Positions 35,056 to 43,344 of a stretch of DNA of 64,000 nucleotides are shown in pieces. The position numbers and the translations under genes are program-made. Origin of the DNA: Mesorhizobium sp. M4B.F.Ca.ET.203.01.1.1. Lineage in GTDB: Bacteria; Pseudomonadota; Alphaproteobacteria; Rhizobiales; Rhizobiaceae. Positions within the stretch are counted from its first letter, which is position 1. Every line of letters begins with the position of its first letter. Location of the stretch: contig NZ_SRUO01000013.1 of NCBI RefSeq assembly GCF_004791025.1, forward strand, positions 62,001 through 126,000, written 5' to 3'. The notes below the pieces were generated by a model, which was not told the origin of the DNA, ran no database searches, and was given only the letters and a program-made list of their open reading frames with translations.

Positions 35056-35706
35056 ATGTTGACGGGACGCGGTACCTGCCATGCGCACTGGTTGTCGGGA
35101 GCCAAGGCTGTCTTCGCGGCCGGCGGCCTCGCGATGATCCTGGCGCTTGGCCTCGCTTCGTCTCGGGCGAGCGCCGCCGAGCCACGCTGGCCTGCCGGTC
35201 CTTACAAATACATCACGGTCGATCAGTCGGTGACGGACGCGCTGATCGAGCTCGGTCGCAACATGGGGGTGCCCATGCGTGTCGGCAAGCTTGTGAAAGG
35301 GCGCCTGAGCGCCGGCATGCCGGTTGGAACTGCCCGCGAATTCCTGGAAGAGATCTGCAATCGGTACGGCCTGGTCTGGCATTTCGACGGCATCGTCATG
35401 AACGTCGCGACCGAGGCTGAAGTCCAGACCGAGATGATCCCGCTCGATGCCAACACGGCTGCCGGCGCGGAAGATCGGCTGCAGCGGTTGGGCGTCATCG
35501 ATCCGAGGTTTCCGATCAAGGTTTCCAGGCAAGACGATGTCGTCTCGGTGTCGGGGCCGCCGTCCTACGTCGAACTCGTGAGGAAGACGCTCGGAGTTCC
35601 TGCCGCATCGAGCCCGAAGCGGGAGCCCGGCAAGGTCGTTTCGATCCGCGTTTTCCGCGGCGGCAAGCTGGCGGAGACACAGAATGTGCCCGTCACACCG
35701 AACTGA
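35056..35706 (+). CDS. rhcC1: RhcC1/NolW-type short secretin N-domain protein
   Basis: A 216-aa exported protein with an N-terminal signal (hydrophobic AAGGLAMILALGLASSRASA) and the periplasmic N0/N1-like domains of SctC (YKYITVDQSVTDALIELGRN, GTAREFLEEICNRYGLVWHF, VSVSGPPSYVELVRKTLG). In rhizobia the T3SS secretin is split, and the short NolW/RhcC1 half lacks the membrane-spanning secretin domain. The RhcC2 half is not in this window. It is the first gene of block B, with nolB starting 17 bases after it. Confidence 0.88.
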   Translation: MLTGRGTCHAHWLSGAKAVFAAGGLAMILALGLASSRASAAEPRWPAGPYKYITVDQSVTDALIELGRNMGVPMRVGKLVKGRLSAGMPVGTAREFLEEICNRYGLVWHFDGIVMNVATEAEVQTEMIPLDANTAAGAEDRLQRLGVIDPRFPIKVSRQDDVVSVSGPPSYVELVRKTLGVPAASSPKREPGKVVSIRVFRGGKLAETQNVPVTPN

Positions 35707-35723
35707 AACAGGAGGCCAGGTTC

Positions 35724-36356
35724 ATGCAGATCGCGCCGATTGGAGCCCTGGAAGCAACGCTGGCAAATTTGACCACCAGCATAAGTTCGCAACAGCAGAT
35801 CACCGCCGGCGCGGCAGCGCAGCCGGGCAACCGGATGGTGGGCGCCAAGCAGGAAAAGCACGATGTCGCAAAGGCCAGCACGCCCGACCGAGGCGATGTC
35901 GCCACGCCGGCAGGTCGGCAGGTGGCGCAGGCATCGTCCGGCGCCAATCCGGCAATGGCCGGACAATCCGCCAAAGCGGAACGCACCGAGCCGATCGTGG
36001 AGCGCCAACTCTTCGACTATCTGGCCGAGGCGGAGAAGGCAGGGGGTGGGGCGCTCACCGATCCGTCGGCACTGTTCGGTTCCGCCGTTCGGTCGCTTGA
36101 AGGAACCATGCAGCAGGTCCAGAAAGCCCTCGGCCAGGCGAACGCCCCGGTGAACGCTGAAGCAGCCTCGCTGCAGGAGGCCACCGGCAAGGCGGCGCCG
36201 TCGGGCAAGGAAGGCGAAAGCGCGCCGGCAAAGAACGCCGAGCAACTGCTCGAGCGATCGATTTCGGTGATGTGGGCAGCCGCCAATCTCGAGGTGGTGA
36301 CGAGCAGCGTGACCGCCGTCACGTCGTCCACCAGCACGCTGATCAAGCAACAGTAA
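35724..36356 (+). CDS. nolB: NolB-like T3SS protein (SctI position)
   Basis: A 210-aa protein, mostly polar and low in structure up to about residue 165, ending in a helix (LLERSISVMWAAANLEVVTS, then VTAVTSSTSTLIKQQ). The position between rhcC1 and sctJ is that of nolB in rhizobial nolWBTUV clusters, and the terminal helix resembles inner-rod proteins (SctI). The assignment is mainly by order. It is probably an early secreted or rod component. Confidence 0.7.
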   Translation: MQIAPIGALEATLANLTTSISSQQQITAGAAAQPGNRMVGAKQEKHDVAKASTPDRGDVATPAGRQVAQASSGANPAMAGQSAKAERTEPIVERQLFDYLAEAEKAGGGALTDPSALFGSAVRSLEGTMQQVQKALGQANAPVNAEAASLQEATGKAAPSGKEGESAPAKNAEQLLERSISVMWAAANLEVVTSSVTAVTSSTSTLIKQQ

Positions 36357-36372
36357 GCGCTACGGAGTGTTC

Positions 36373-37206
36373 GTGCTCACGCTATCCTTGCCGCGGCGAT
36401 CAACGCTTTTGAATCGGTGCGGCGCCCGGTGCCGCGTCGCGCTGGTTGTCATGGGCATGCTTGTGCTCCAGGCGTGCTCGGTGGAGCTCTATTCCAACCT
36501 CAACCAGCAGCAGGCCAACGAGATCGTCGCCACGCTGATGCGTCGCGGGATCCCGGCCCAGCGCGAGGCCGGCAAGGACGGCAAGATGACGGTGTCTGTG
36601 CAGAAGGGCCGTTTCGCCGAAGCCATGGCAATCCTCGACGAAAGCGGACTGCCCAAGCAGGAATTCCAGACGCTCGGCGAGGTGTTCAAGAGAGACGGGC
36701 TGGTGTCCTCGCCGGTGGAAGAGCGGGCGACGATGATCTACGGCCTGAGCCAGGAGCTTTCGCAGACGATCTCGGACATCGACGGCGTGCTTTCCGCACG
36801 CGTCCATCTCGTCTTGCCGGAGAACGATCCGCTGAGACAGCAGCTGGTGCCGTCTTCCGCCTCCGTCTTCATCCGCCATCGCGCGTCGGTTCCGATGAAT
36901 GAGCTGATCCCGCAGGTCAAGATGCTGGTGGCCAAGGGTATCGCCGGACTGACCTATGACAATGTCTCGGTCACGCTCATCCCGGTGGCCGCGAAGGCCC
37001 CCGAGCACGAAACCGCCGAAGCAGGCTTCACGACATTCCTTGGCCTCTGGCTGCATCCGGACAGCGTCGCCGCCGCGATGTGGCTGTTCTACGGCATGGC
37101 TGCGGCCATACTGGCGCTGGCTGCCCGGCTGGCCTACCTCCAGTGGTATCGACGGCCGGGTGTCTATGCGCTCGACGCGTCCGCTCTGCCGGTGAAGAAG
37201 ACATGA
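36373..37206 (+). CDS. sctJ: T3SS inner-membrane ring lipoprotein SctJ
   Basis: A YscJ/MxiJ-family lipoprotein of about 277 aa. It has a lipobox (VLQAC), the ring-building domains (YSNLNQQQANEIVATLMRRG, VSVQKGRFAEAMAILDESGL, GVLSARVHLVLPEND) and a C-terminal membrane helix (MWLFYGMAAAILALAARLAY). SctJ forms the inner ring with SctD. The GTG at 36373 follows CGGAG by 5 bases and is preferred to a GTG two codons earlier. Its stop overlaps the nolU start (ATGA). Confidence 0.94.
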   Translation: MLTLSLPRRSTLLNRCGARCRVALVVMGMLVLQACSVELYSNLNQQQANEIVATLMRRGIPAQREAGKDGKMTVSVQKGRFAEAMAILDESGLPKQEFQTLGEVFKRDGLVSSPVEERATMIYGLSQELSQTISDIDGVLSARVHLVLPENDPLRQQLVPSSASVFIRHRASVPMNELIPQVKMLVAKGIAGLTYDNVSVTLIPVAAKAPEHETAEAGFTTFLGLWLHPDSVAAAMWLFYGMAAAILALAARLAYLQWYRRPGVYALDASALPVKKT

Positions 37207-37832
37207 CCGGGACCGGCTCGCAGCAAACCGCCAGCCCGGAATGGCAGGCATTCATGGCCAATCCCGCATCCTATGCGGATGCAGCCCGGCTTGCGGAATG
37301 CTTTGACGGCACGATAAGCGAGGCCGCCTGCGAGCGCATGCTGCGATCGCAGCGCCTGCAGGAACGACTGTCCAAATTGCTGCTCGAGCGCTACCGGCTC
37401 CATTCCGCGGCCGATGAGCCGGCCGACGCGGTGGATCGGGCGATCGCGTTGTCATCGGGTGAGGAGTTGGAGGAGCTTGCGCTCCGCTCGGGCGCGATCT
37501 ACTGGGCCGGCAGTCTGGCCGCTGTCATCGATGGACGCGAAGCCGCCGGATTGCAGGCGGCCCTTGGCGCCGATCTCTGCGCCTTGTTGGTCGCCAACCG
37601 CGATCTCGCCGGTCCGACCCAGTCCTTGCAGCCCTTGGAAGATATTCACGATCGCGTCTATGCCGATGGGCTGAGCTGCCTTGGCGCGTGGTGTCAGGCG
37701 ATGCCCGGCGAGACGAGCATGCGGGTTCGCCTCAAGCTGATGCCGCACGGGTCTGTCGACGCAGCGGCGGCCGAAGCATTTGCCGCTGCCGGTCCGGCGA
37801 TTGTTCGACGAGCGATGAGCGAGACGAGATGA
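37203..37832 (+). CDS. nolU: NolU-like T3SS protein (SctK position)
   Basis: A 209-aa mostly helical soluble protein (EWQAFMANPASYADAARLAE, RLQERLSKLLLERYRLHSAA). Length and position between sctJ and sctL match NolU, regarded as the rhizobial counterpart of SctK, a sorting-platform accessory protein linking SctQ to the ring. It overlaps both neighbours by 4 bases. The identity rests largely on gene order. Confidence 0.8.
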   Translation: MTGTGSQQTASPEWQAFMANPASYADAARLAECFDGTISEAACERMLRSQRLQERLSKLLLERYRLHSAADEPADAVDRAIALSSGEELEELALRSGAIYWAGSLAAVIDGREAAGLQAALGADLCALLVANRDLAGPTQSLQPLEDIHDRVYADGLSCLGAWCQAMPGETSMRVRLKLMPHGSVDAAAAEAFAAAGPAIVRRAMSETR

Positions 37833-38446
37833 TCGAACCGGGCAAAGCGATCGACGCCATGCCGAGACGCCCTTCTGCGCGCATCCTGCGCGCCGCGGAA
37901 GCGCGCGCCTGGCAGGATGGGCACGCCTTTCTCGACGAGGCGAGGCACGATGCGCAGCAGTTGCGCGAAGCCGCCCGGCGAGCCTACGCGGCCGAATATG
38001 CGCAGGGCTATGAGGACGGCAAGGCGCAGGGCGATGCGGACGCCACGCGGCTGATCGGCGAAACAGCGGTCAAGGTGGATCGCTATCTCGCCGGGCTGGA
38101 GACCGAAGTCATCGGCCTGGCCATCGAAATCGTCAGGCGAATGCTGGGCGAGTTCGACGTCGGCACGCTTGTCGCCAAGGCCGCGAGACAGGCGGTTTCC
38201 GAAATTCGCCGTGCCAAATATCTGAAGGTCCGGGTTCATCCCGCTTCCGTCGACAGGGTCCGGGACGAGCTGAACGCCGTCCTGCGCGACAGTGATCTGG
38301 GCATGACCGTCGAGATCGACGCGGATGATGCGCTGGCGGTCGGCGCCTGCATCGTTTCGACCGACTTTGCCGTCGTCGATGCCAGCATCGACGCGCAGCT
38401 CAAGGCCATAGCTGCCGCTATCGCGTCGAAGGCGGAGGTTGCATGA
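37829..38446 (+). CDS. nolV: T3SS stator protein SctL (NolV)
   Basis: A 205-aa HrpE/YscL/FliH-like protein. The N-terminal half is a long helix (EARHDAQQLREAARRAYAAE, YAQGYEDGKAQGDADATRLI) and the C-terminal half has the stator fold (YLKVRVHPASVDRVRDELNA, VGACIVSTDFAVVDASIDAQ). SctL tethers the ATPase SctN to the sorting platform. Start and stop overlap nolU and sctN by 4 bases each. Confidence 0.9.
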   Translation: MIEPGKAIDAMPRRPSARILRAAEARAWQDGHAFLDEARHDAQQLREAARRAYAAEYAQGYEDGKAQGDADATRLIGETAVKVDRYLAGLETEVIGLAIEIVRRMLGEFDVGTLVAKAARQAVSEIRRAKYLKVRVHPASVDRVRDELNAVLRDSDLGMTVEIDADDALAVGACIVSTDFAVVDASIDAQLKAIAAAIASKAEVA

Positions 38447-39792
38447 CGACGCCCGCTGCCGAAATCGAAAATCGCCTGGCGTCCATCATCCCCGGCCTGC
38501 GCTCCGGCCTGCGCGACGATGCCAGCCGGCCGAGGCGAGGGCGCGTGCGGAGGGTCACCGGCACCGTCATCCACGCGACCGTGGAGGAGGCCCGGATCGG
38601 CGAGATATGCGAACTGATCGACCCCAGGACAGGCAGGACGACCAGGGCGGAAGTGGTCGGCCTGCTGGACGAGATGGCGATCCTCGTTCCGCTTGGCGAT
38701 CTGACCGGCCTTTCGAGCCTGACCGAGGTCGTTGCGACCGGAAAGGACCAGCAGGTGCCCGTCGGTCCCGGCCTTCTTGGCCGGGTGATCAGCGCGCTCG
38801 GCGAGCCATTGGACGGCAAGCCGCTTGCGCCGGATGGCATTGCCGGCAGCTATCCGGTCAACGCCTATCCGCCATCTCCGCTTGAGCGCAGTCTGATTTC
38901 CGAGCCGATCCAGCTCGGCATCCGCGCCCTCGATGGGCTGCTCACCTGCGCGCGCGGGCAACGCGTCGGTATCTTCGGCGAACCTGGCGTCGGCAAGTCG
39001 CTCCTGCTTTCAGATATCGTCAGCGGCACCGACGCCGATGTCGCCGTGGTCGCCCTTGTCGGCGAACGCGGGCGCGAGGTGCGCGAATTCGTTGAGCATC
39101 AGCTTGGAGCGGAAGGGCGGGAGCGGGCGATCGTCGTCGTCGCGACATCCGACCGGCCTGCCATCGAGCGCGTCAAGGCCGCTTATGTGGCGACCAGCAT
39201 TGCGGAATATTTTCGCGACCAGGGCAAGCATGTGCTGCTTGCGATGGACAACATAACCAGGTTTGCCCGCGCGCAGCGCGAGATCGGCCTGGCCTCGGGC
39301 GAGCCGCCGACGCGGCGCGGTTTTCCGTCTTCGCTGTTCGCGGTCCTGCCGCGTCTGCTCGAACGCTCGGGGCCCGGTCGCATTGGGTCCATCACCAGCC
39401 TCTACAGCGTTCTCCTGGAAGGCGACGGCACGCTGGATCCGGTCGCCGAGGAGATCCAGGCGCTTCTCGATGGCCACGTCTTCCTGTCGAACGAGCTGGC
39501 GCAGCGCAACCATTTCCCCGCCATCGACGTCCTGCGCAGCCGAAGCCGTCTGATGGATGCCGTCGTGCCGCCGGCGCACCGGGCTGACGCCAGCCGCCTT
39601 CGCGAGCTGCTTGCCCGCTACGCCGACATCGAGCTTCTCCTGCGCGTCGGGGAGTATCAAAAGGGCAGCGATACCGTGGCGGACGAGGCGGTGGCGAAGA
39701 TCGACGCCATCAATGACTTCCTGCGACAGCCGTCCGCCACGCACGAGGGCATCGAGAAGACACGCCAGCGCATGCGGGAGATCGTCCAATGA
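38443..39792 (+). CDS. sctN: T3SS ATPase SctN
   Basis: A 449-aa FliI/YscN-type ATPase. Walker A is GEPGVGKS; the Walker B segment is HVLLAMDNITRFARAQREIG; VALVGERGREVREF and GSITSLYSVLLEGDG are also conserved. It powers chaperone release and unfolding of substrates at the export gate. Full family length, with start and stop overlapping sctL and sctO. Confidence 0.97.
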   Translation: MTTPAAEIENRLASIIPGLRSGLRDDASRPRRGRVRRVTGTVIHATVEEARIGEICELIDPRTGRTTRAEVVGLLDEMAILVPLGDLTGLSSLTEVVATGKDQQVPVGPGLLGRVISALGEPLDGKPLAPDGIAGSYPVNAYPPSPLERSLISEPIQLGIRALDGLLTCARGQRVGIFGEPGVGKSLLLSDIVSGTDADVAVVALVGERGREVREFVEHQLGAEGRERAIVVVATSDRPAIERVKAAYVATSIAEYFRDQGKHVLLAMDNITRFARAQREIGLASGEPPTRRGFPSSLFAVLPRLLERSGPGRIGSITSLYSVLLEGDGTLDPVAEEIQALLDGHVFLSNELAQRNHFPAIDVLRSRSRLMDAVVPPAHRADASRLRELLARYADIELLLRVGEYQKGSDTVADEAVAKIDAINDFLRQPSATHEGIEKTRQRMREIVQ

Positions 39793-40277
39793 AGGCGCCT
39801 GACACGATCGCCCGGCTGCGCGACCTCAGACGCCGCCGCGAAGAGCGCGCAACGGAAGAGGTCATCAGAAGGCAAGCCGCCGCGCAGCGGGCTGCGAGGG
39901 AGGTCGAGGAAGCGGCGGCCGCCGTCACCGAACACCTTCAGCGCACGGTCGACGCCGAAGATGCAGCGTTCGGTGCGCTTGTCGGACAGCCGGTGAAGGC
40001 TGCCAGCCTGTATCGGCTTCAGGGTCGGTTCGAAGTCGCCGCCAGCAAAACCGGGCAATTGCGAGAGAACGAGAAGATGGCCGGCGTAGCCGAGCAGCGA
40101 CGCAAAGTGGAGCTGTCGGCAGCCCGCAAGGATCATCGCGAGAGCATGAGGGCCGTGACGAAGCTGGACGGGCTGCTGGAGCACCTGACCAGGCGCACCG
40201 CACGTCGTCGCCTGGCGCTTGCCGAGCTTTCCGAGGAGGAGGAGCGCGGTCCATCGCGCTTGCCCACAGAACGATAG
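39789..40277 (+). CDS. sctO: T3SS stalk protein SctO
   Basis: A 162-aa, almost entirely coiled-coil protein (LRDLRRRREERATEEVIRRQ, AAREVEEAAAAVTEHLQRTV) of the FliJ/YscO type, matching y4yJ by position. SctO acts as the central stalk between the SctN ring and SctV. The ATG overlaps the sctN stop. Confidence 0.87.
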   Translation: MKAPDTIARLRDLRRRREERATEEVIRRQAAAQRAAREVEEAAAAVTEHLQRTVDAEDAAFGALVGQPVKAASLYRLQGRFEVAASKTGQLRENEKMAGVAEQRRKVELSAARKDHRESMRAVTKLDGLLEHLTRRTARRRLALAELSEEEERGPSRLPTER

Positions 40278-40286
40278 CCCCAATCC

Positions 40287-41414
40287 GTGATCGTGAATAT
40301 GGATCTGATGCCTCAAGCCTTCGCGTCGGCAAAAAGGAAAACGCGGTCAAAACCGGCGAAGCGCGCGGCCGCACGGTCGAGCGTCGGCGATCTGCTGACG
40401 TTGGAATCCGTTGCGCCGGTTGACGTCGGTGCATTGAACGCCTTCTACCGCCGCCGCGCTCCCGCGGAGATCACGATTGCGGGGAAGGCCATGGCGATCG
40501 CGACGGTCTGGCCGGCGCCGAATCTTGCCAACGAGCGGCTTTGTACCATTGCGCTCACCGTCGGGGACGCGGTCGTCAACTTGCGCCTGCCGCTTTCTGT
40601 TGTCGAACGGGGCTTGGCCAGGGCGGACGAACTCCTCGACGTGCGACGATTGGCGCCTGCTCACGCCGCGCTGCTGCTGGAGGCCACGTTCGAGGACGAT
40701 CTCGCTTGGATCGAGGGCAGGCTGGGCGAGAGGATCGCGATCACCTCGATCGCACCGGGAGATGCCGTTTCGGGCGAAACCTCATTCGCCCTTGTCCTGA
40801 CCGGCAAGGATGAAGCGATCGACTGCGTCTTGCATGCTGACGACGCCGGCCTGGCGGCGCGGATCGGCCGCCTTCTCGACGAGCTCGGTAAGGCGAGGCC
40901 GCCGATCCCGGCCGGATTTCCGCTGCCGGTCCACCTTCGGCGTGGCCCGCTTGCGATCACCCTTGGCGAGTTGCGGAGCCTGCAGCCTGACGATGTAGTG
41001 CTTTTCAGGGATGCAGAGGAGGAACGCATGGCGGCGCTGGTGATTGCCGAGCGCCTCTATGCGCCGGTGGCCTTGACTGCCGATGGGCCGCAATTGCTTG
41101 CCGCGCCGACCGCAATCGCCGGATCGAATTGGGAGTGGACCATGAACGAGAACACGCCGCCGCCAGCCGGCCGGACCTTGGAAGAGTCGACCTTGGATGA
41201 GCTGCCGGTCGCGCTTGCCTTCGAGATCGGCCGCACGGCCATGCCGGTCGGCGAGATAAGGCAGCTTGCGCCCGGTTCTGTCGTTGCGCTCGCCGATGTC
41301 ACGGAGGCGAGTGTCGACATCATCGCCAACGGCAAGCGTGTCGGTCGTGGCGAGATCGTGCGGATCGGCGAAAGCCTGGGCGTGCGGATCGTGCGCATGT
41401 TCGACAATGCTTGA
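40287..41414 (+). CDS. sctQ: T3SS sorting-platform protein SctQ
   Basis: A 375-aa YscQ/FliN-FliM-type protein. The C-terminal 80 residues are a clear SPOA domain (LPVALAFEIGRTAMPVGEIR, GSVVALADVTEASVDIIANG, VGRGEIVRIGESLGVRIVRM). A weaker SPOA-like segment lies at about 210-265 (LPVHLRRGPLAITLGELRSL). The GTG at 40287 is the longest start; an ATG at 40299 is an alternative. An internal start at 41142 would give a separate C-terminal fragment, as in Yersinia and Salmonella. The end overlaps sctR by 8 bases. Confidence 0.9.
   Translation: MIVNMDLMPQAFASAKRKTRSKPAKRAAARSSVGDLLTLESVAPVDVGALNAFYRRRAPAEITIAGKAMAIATVWPAPNLANERLCTIALTVGDAVVNLRLPLSVVERGLARADELLDVRRLAPAHAALLLEATFEDDLAWIEGRLGERIAITSIAPGDAVSGETSFALVLTGKDEAIDCVLHADDAGLAARIGRLLDELGKARPPIPAGFPLPVHLRRGPLAITLGELRSLQPDDVVLFRDAEEERMAALVIAERLYAPVALTADGPQLLAAPTAIAGSNWEWTMNENTPPPAGRTLEESTLDELPVALAFEIGRTAMPVGEIRQLAPGSVVALADVTEASVDIIANGKRVGRGEIVRIGESLGVRIVRMFDNA
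41142..41414 (+). CDS. Probable internal translation product SctQ-C (90 aa)
   Basis: An in-frame ATG at codon 286 of sctQ has GGGAG (41131-41135) six bases upstream. It opens exactly at the boundary before the SPOA2 domain (MNENTPPPAGRTLEESTLDE). YscQ-like genes are known to make a C-terminal fragment by internal initiation. The site, spacing and domain boundary fit; expression is not shown. Confidence 0.6.
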   Translation: MNENTPPPAGRTLEESTLDELPVALAFEIGRTAMPVGEIRQLAPGSVVALADVTEASVDIIANGKRVGRGEIVRIGESLGVRIVRMFDNA

Positions 41415-42060
41415 GAATTCGCCCAACCTGCTCGGCATTCTGATCGCCGTCGGCTTCGTCGGCTTGCTGCCGCTGGCGGTCGTCACGATGACGGGCTTCC
41501 TGAAAATCTCGGTCGTGCTGTTTCTCATCCGCAATGCGCTCGGCGTCCAGCAGATGCCGCCCAATCTGGTGCTCTACGGCATAGCGCTGGTGCTCACCGT
41601 ATACGTCACGACGCCGTTGCTGAGCGAGATGTCGGGGCGGCTTCAGGAGGGGCAGGTCCAGTTCCAGACGACGGATGACCTGGCCAGGGCGGCACAATTG
41701 GTCAGGGAACCGTTGCAACGACACCTGATGAAATTCACCCAGCCGCAGGAGCGGAAGTTCTTCCTCGACGGAACGAGCCGGCTGTGGCCGGAAGAGGCGC
41801 GCCAGAACCTGAAGGACGACGATCTCTCGATCCTTGTTCCCGCCTTTGTCGCCTCCGAGCTGACCCGTGCCTTCGAGATCGGCTTCCTGCTTTATCTCCC
41901 TTTCCTCATCATCGACATCGTCGTCGCCAACGTCCTGATGACGCTCGGCATGATCATGGTCTCGCCGGTCCTCATTTCGATACCGCTGAAACTGTTCCTT
42001 TTCGTCGCCATCGATGGCTGGTCGCGGCTGATGCATGGCCTCATCCTGAGCTATGGCTGA
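41407..42060 (+). CDS. sctR: T3SS export apparatus protein SctR
   Basis: A 217-aa FliP/YscR-family membrane protein with four hydrophobic segments and the family blocks VVTMTGFLKISVVLFLIRNA, LGVQQMPPNLVLYGIALVLT, FVASELTRAFEIGFLLYLPF and TLGMIMVSPVLISIPLKLFL. SctR, SctS and SctT build the cone of the export gate. The ATG at 41407 lies inside the end of sctQ, implying coupled translation. Confidence 0.96.
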   Translation: MLENSPNLLGILIAVGFVGLLPLAVVTMTGFLKISVVLFLIRNALGVQQMPPNLVLYGIALVLTVYVTTPLLSEMSGRLQEGQVQFQTTDDLARAAQLVREPLQRHLMKFTQPQERKFFLDGTSRLWPEEARQNLKDDDLSILVPAFVASELTRAFEIGFLLYLPFLIIDIVVANVLMTLGMIMVSPVLISIPLKLFLFVAIDGWSRLMHGLILSYG

Positions 42061-42078
42061 CGCCGCCGGGGGTTTTGC

Positions 42079-42348
42079 ATGAGCAATGACTTCATCCTGG
42101 CGAAGGTCCAAGGCGCGCTTTGGACGGTGCTGTTCGCGTCCAGCCCGGCGATCATCGCGGCGCTGGCGGTCGGCATCCTTGTCGGACTTGCCCAGGCGCT
42201 GACGCAGATCCAGGACCAGTCCTTGCCGCAGACGATCAAGCTCGTCGTGATCCTTTTGGTCATCATCGTCGTCGGCCCGCTGCTTGGACAGCAGATCGCG
42301 GAGCAGGCCTCGACGGCGCTGGACGAGTTCCCCGTCGTCACGCGTTGA
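42079..42348 (+). CDS. sctS: T3SS export apparatus protein SctS
   Basis: An 89-aa FliQ/YscS-family protein with two membrane helices (ALWTVLFASSPAIIAALAVG, LVVILLVIIVVGPLLGQQIA) and the conserved loop GLAQALTQIQDQSLPQTIKL between them. Normal length; it lies 18 bases after sctR and 9 bases before sctT. Confidence 0.95.
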   Translation: MSNDFILAKVQGALWTVLFASSPAIIAALAVGILVGLAQALTQIQDQSLPQTIKLVVILLVIIVVGPLLGQQIAEQASTALDEFPVVTR

Positions 42349-42357
42349 GGCAGGCGG

Positions 42358-43173
42358 ATGCCGGTCGAACCACTCTTCGCGTCGATAAAGGAGCTTCAGT
42401 TCTATCTGCTGGCCGGCGCTTTCGCGCTGGCGCGCATGACCGGTTTCATGCTCTTGATGCCGCTCTTTTCGCGGGTGCCGCTATCCGGGCTGCTGCGCAA
42501 CGGCGTGGCTCTGGCGCTGGCGGTTCCGGTCTTTCCGATGATCGTGAACAAGCTGACGAGCACCGACATCACGACGACGATGATTGTGCTCTACATGCTC
42601 AAGGAGGTCGTGGTCGGGGTAACGCTCGGGCTGGCGATGGGCATACCGTTCTGGGCGGCGGAGGCTGCCGGCGACATCCTCGACCTGCAGCGCGGCTCGA
42701 CGATGGGAACGCTGATCGACCCGATGATGACCCACGAGACGAGTGCCACCGGCACCTTGCTCGCGGTCATCATGGTCACGGTCTATCTGGCCGCCGGCGG
42801 CTTCGAACTTTCCCTGACCAGCCTCTATGACAGTTATGGCCTTTGGCCGATCGACCAGCTCATGCCCGTGTTCAGCAAGGATGCCGCCGTCATCTTCCTC
42901 GGTTTGCTGAACCGCATCCTGATGATGGCGCTGACACTCGTCTTCCCGCTCATCATCTGCATGCTCTTGTCCGACATCGTGCTTGCCTTCCTGGCGCGCG
43001 CCTCGCCGCACCTGAACGTCTTTGCGCTTTCGCTGGTCGTCAAGACGCTGGTCTTCAGCCTCGTCTTTGTCCTCTATGCGGCTTTCCTGCTGTTCTACAT
43101 GAACCGGGACCTTGCCTTTCTGCACGAAGCTGGCCGGCAGATAGAGGCGATCGGCTGCCGCGGCTGCCGGTGA
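42358..43173 (+). CDS. sctT: T3SS export apparatus protein SctT
   Basis: A 271-aa FliR/YscT-family membrane protein with FALARMTGFMLLMPLFSRVP, the loop AEAAGDILDLQRGSTMGTLI, and AFLARASPHLNVFALSLVVK. It is the last gene of block B. In rhizobial nolWBTUV clusters sctU usually follows directly, but here sctU is about 25 kb away behind sctV on the other strand. Confidence 0.95.
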   Translation: MPVEPLFASIKELQFYLLAGAFALARMTGFMLLMPLFSRVPLSGLLRNGVALALAVPVFPMIVNKLTSTDITTTMIVLYMLKEVVVGVTLGLAMGIPFWAAEAAGDILDLQRGSTMGTLIDPMMTHETSATGTLLAVIMVTVYLAAGGFELSLTSLYDSYGLWPIDQLMPVFSKDAAVIFLGLLNRILMMALTLVFPLIICMLLSDIVLAFLARASPHLNVFALSLVVKTLVFSLVFVLYAAFLLFYMNRDLAFLHEAGRQIEAIGCRGCR

Positions 43174-43217
43174 ACGAAAAGATTTATTCGCAAACGCTAA
43201 TGATAATAGCGGTCACC

Positions 43218-43231
43218 ATTGGCCGACCAAT
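43218..43231. promoter_or_regulatory. Dyad ATTGG-N4-CCAAT in the A+T-rich T3SS edge
   Basis: The 170 bases after sctT are A+T-rich compared with the flanking genes and contain a perfect 5-base inverted repeat, ATTGG-CCGA-CCAAT. Its TTGG/CCAA halves recall the dyads upstream of block B, with a different spacer. It may control the downstream DUF1445 gene or mark the end of the T3SS region. Confidence 0.3.
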
Positions 43232-43344
43232 AAATACAATTTATCGTTGGGGAAAGATTCTGACAATTTGACAAGCGGCCAACCCGCCGATGATCTTACG
43301 CGCTCTCGACGTGTCTCTGAAACGTGCATCTCACTTCGGAAGCC

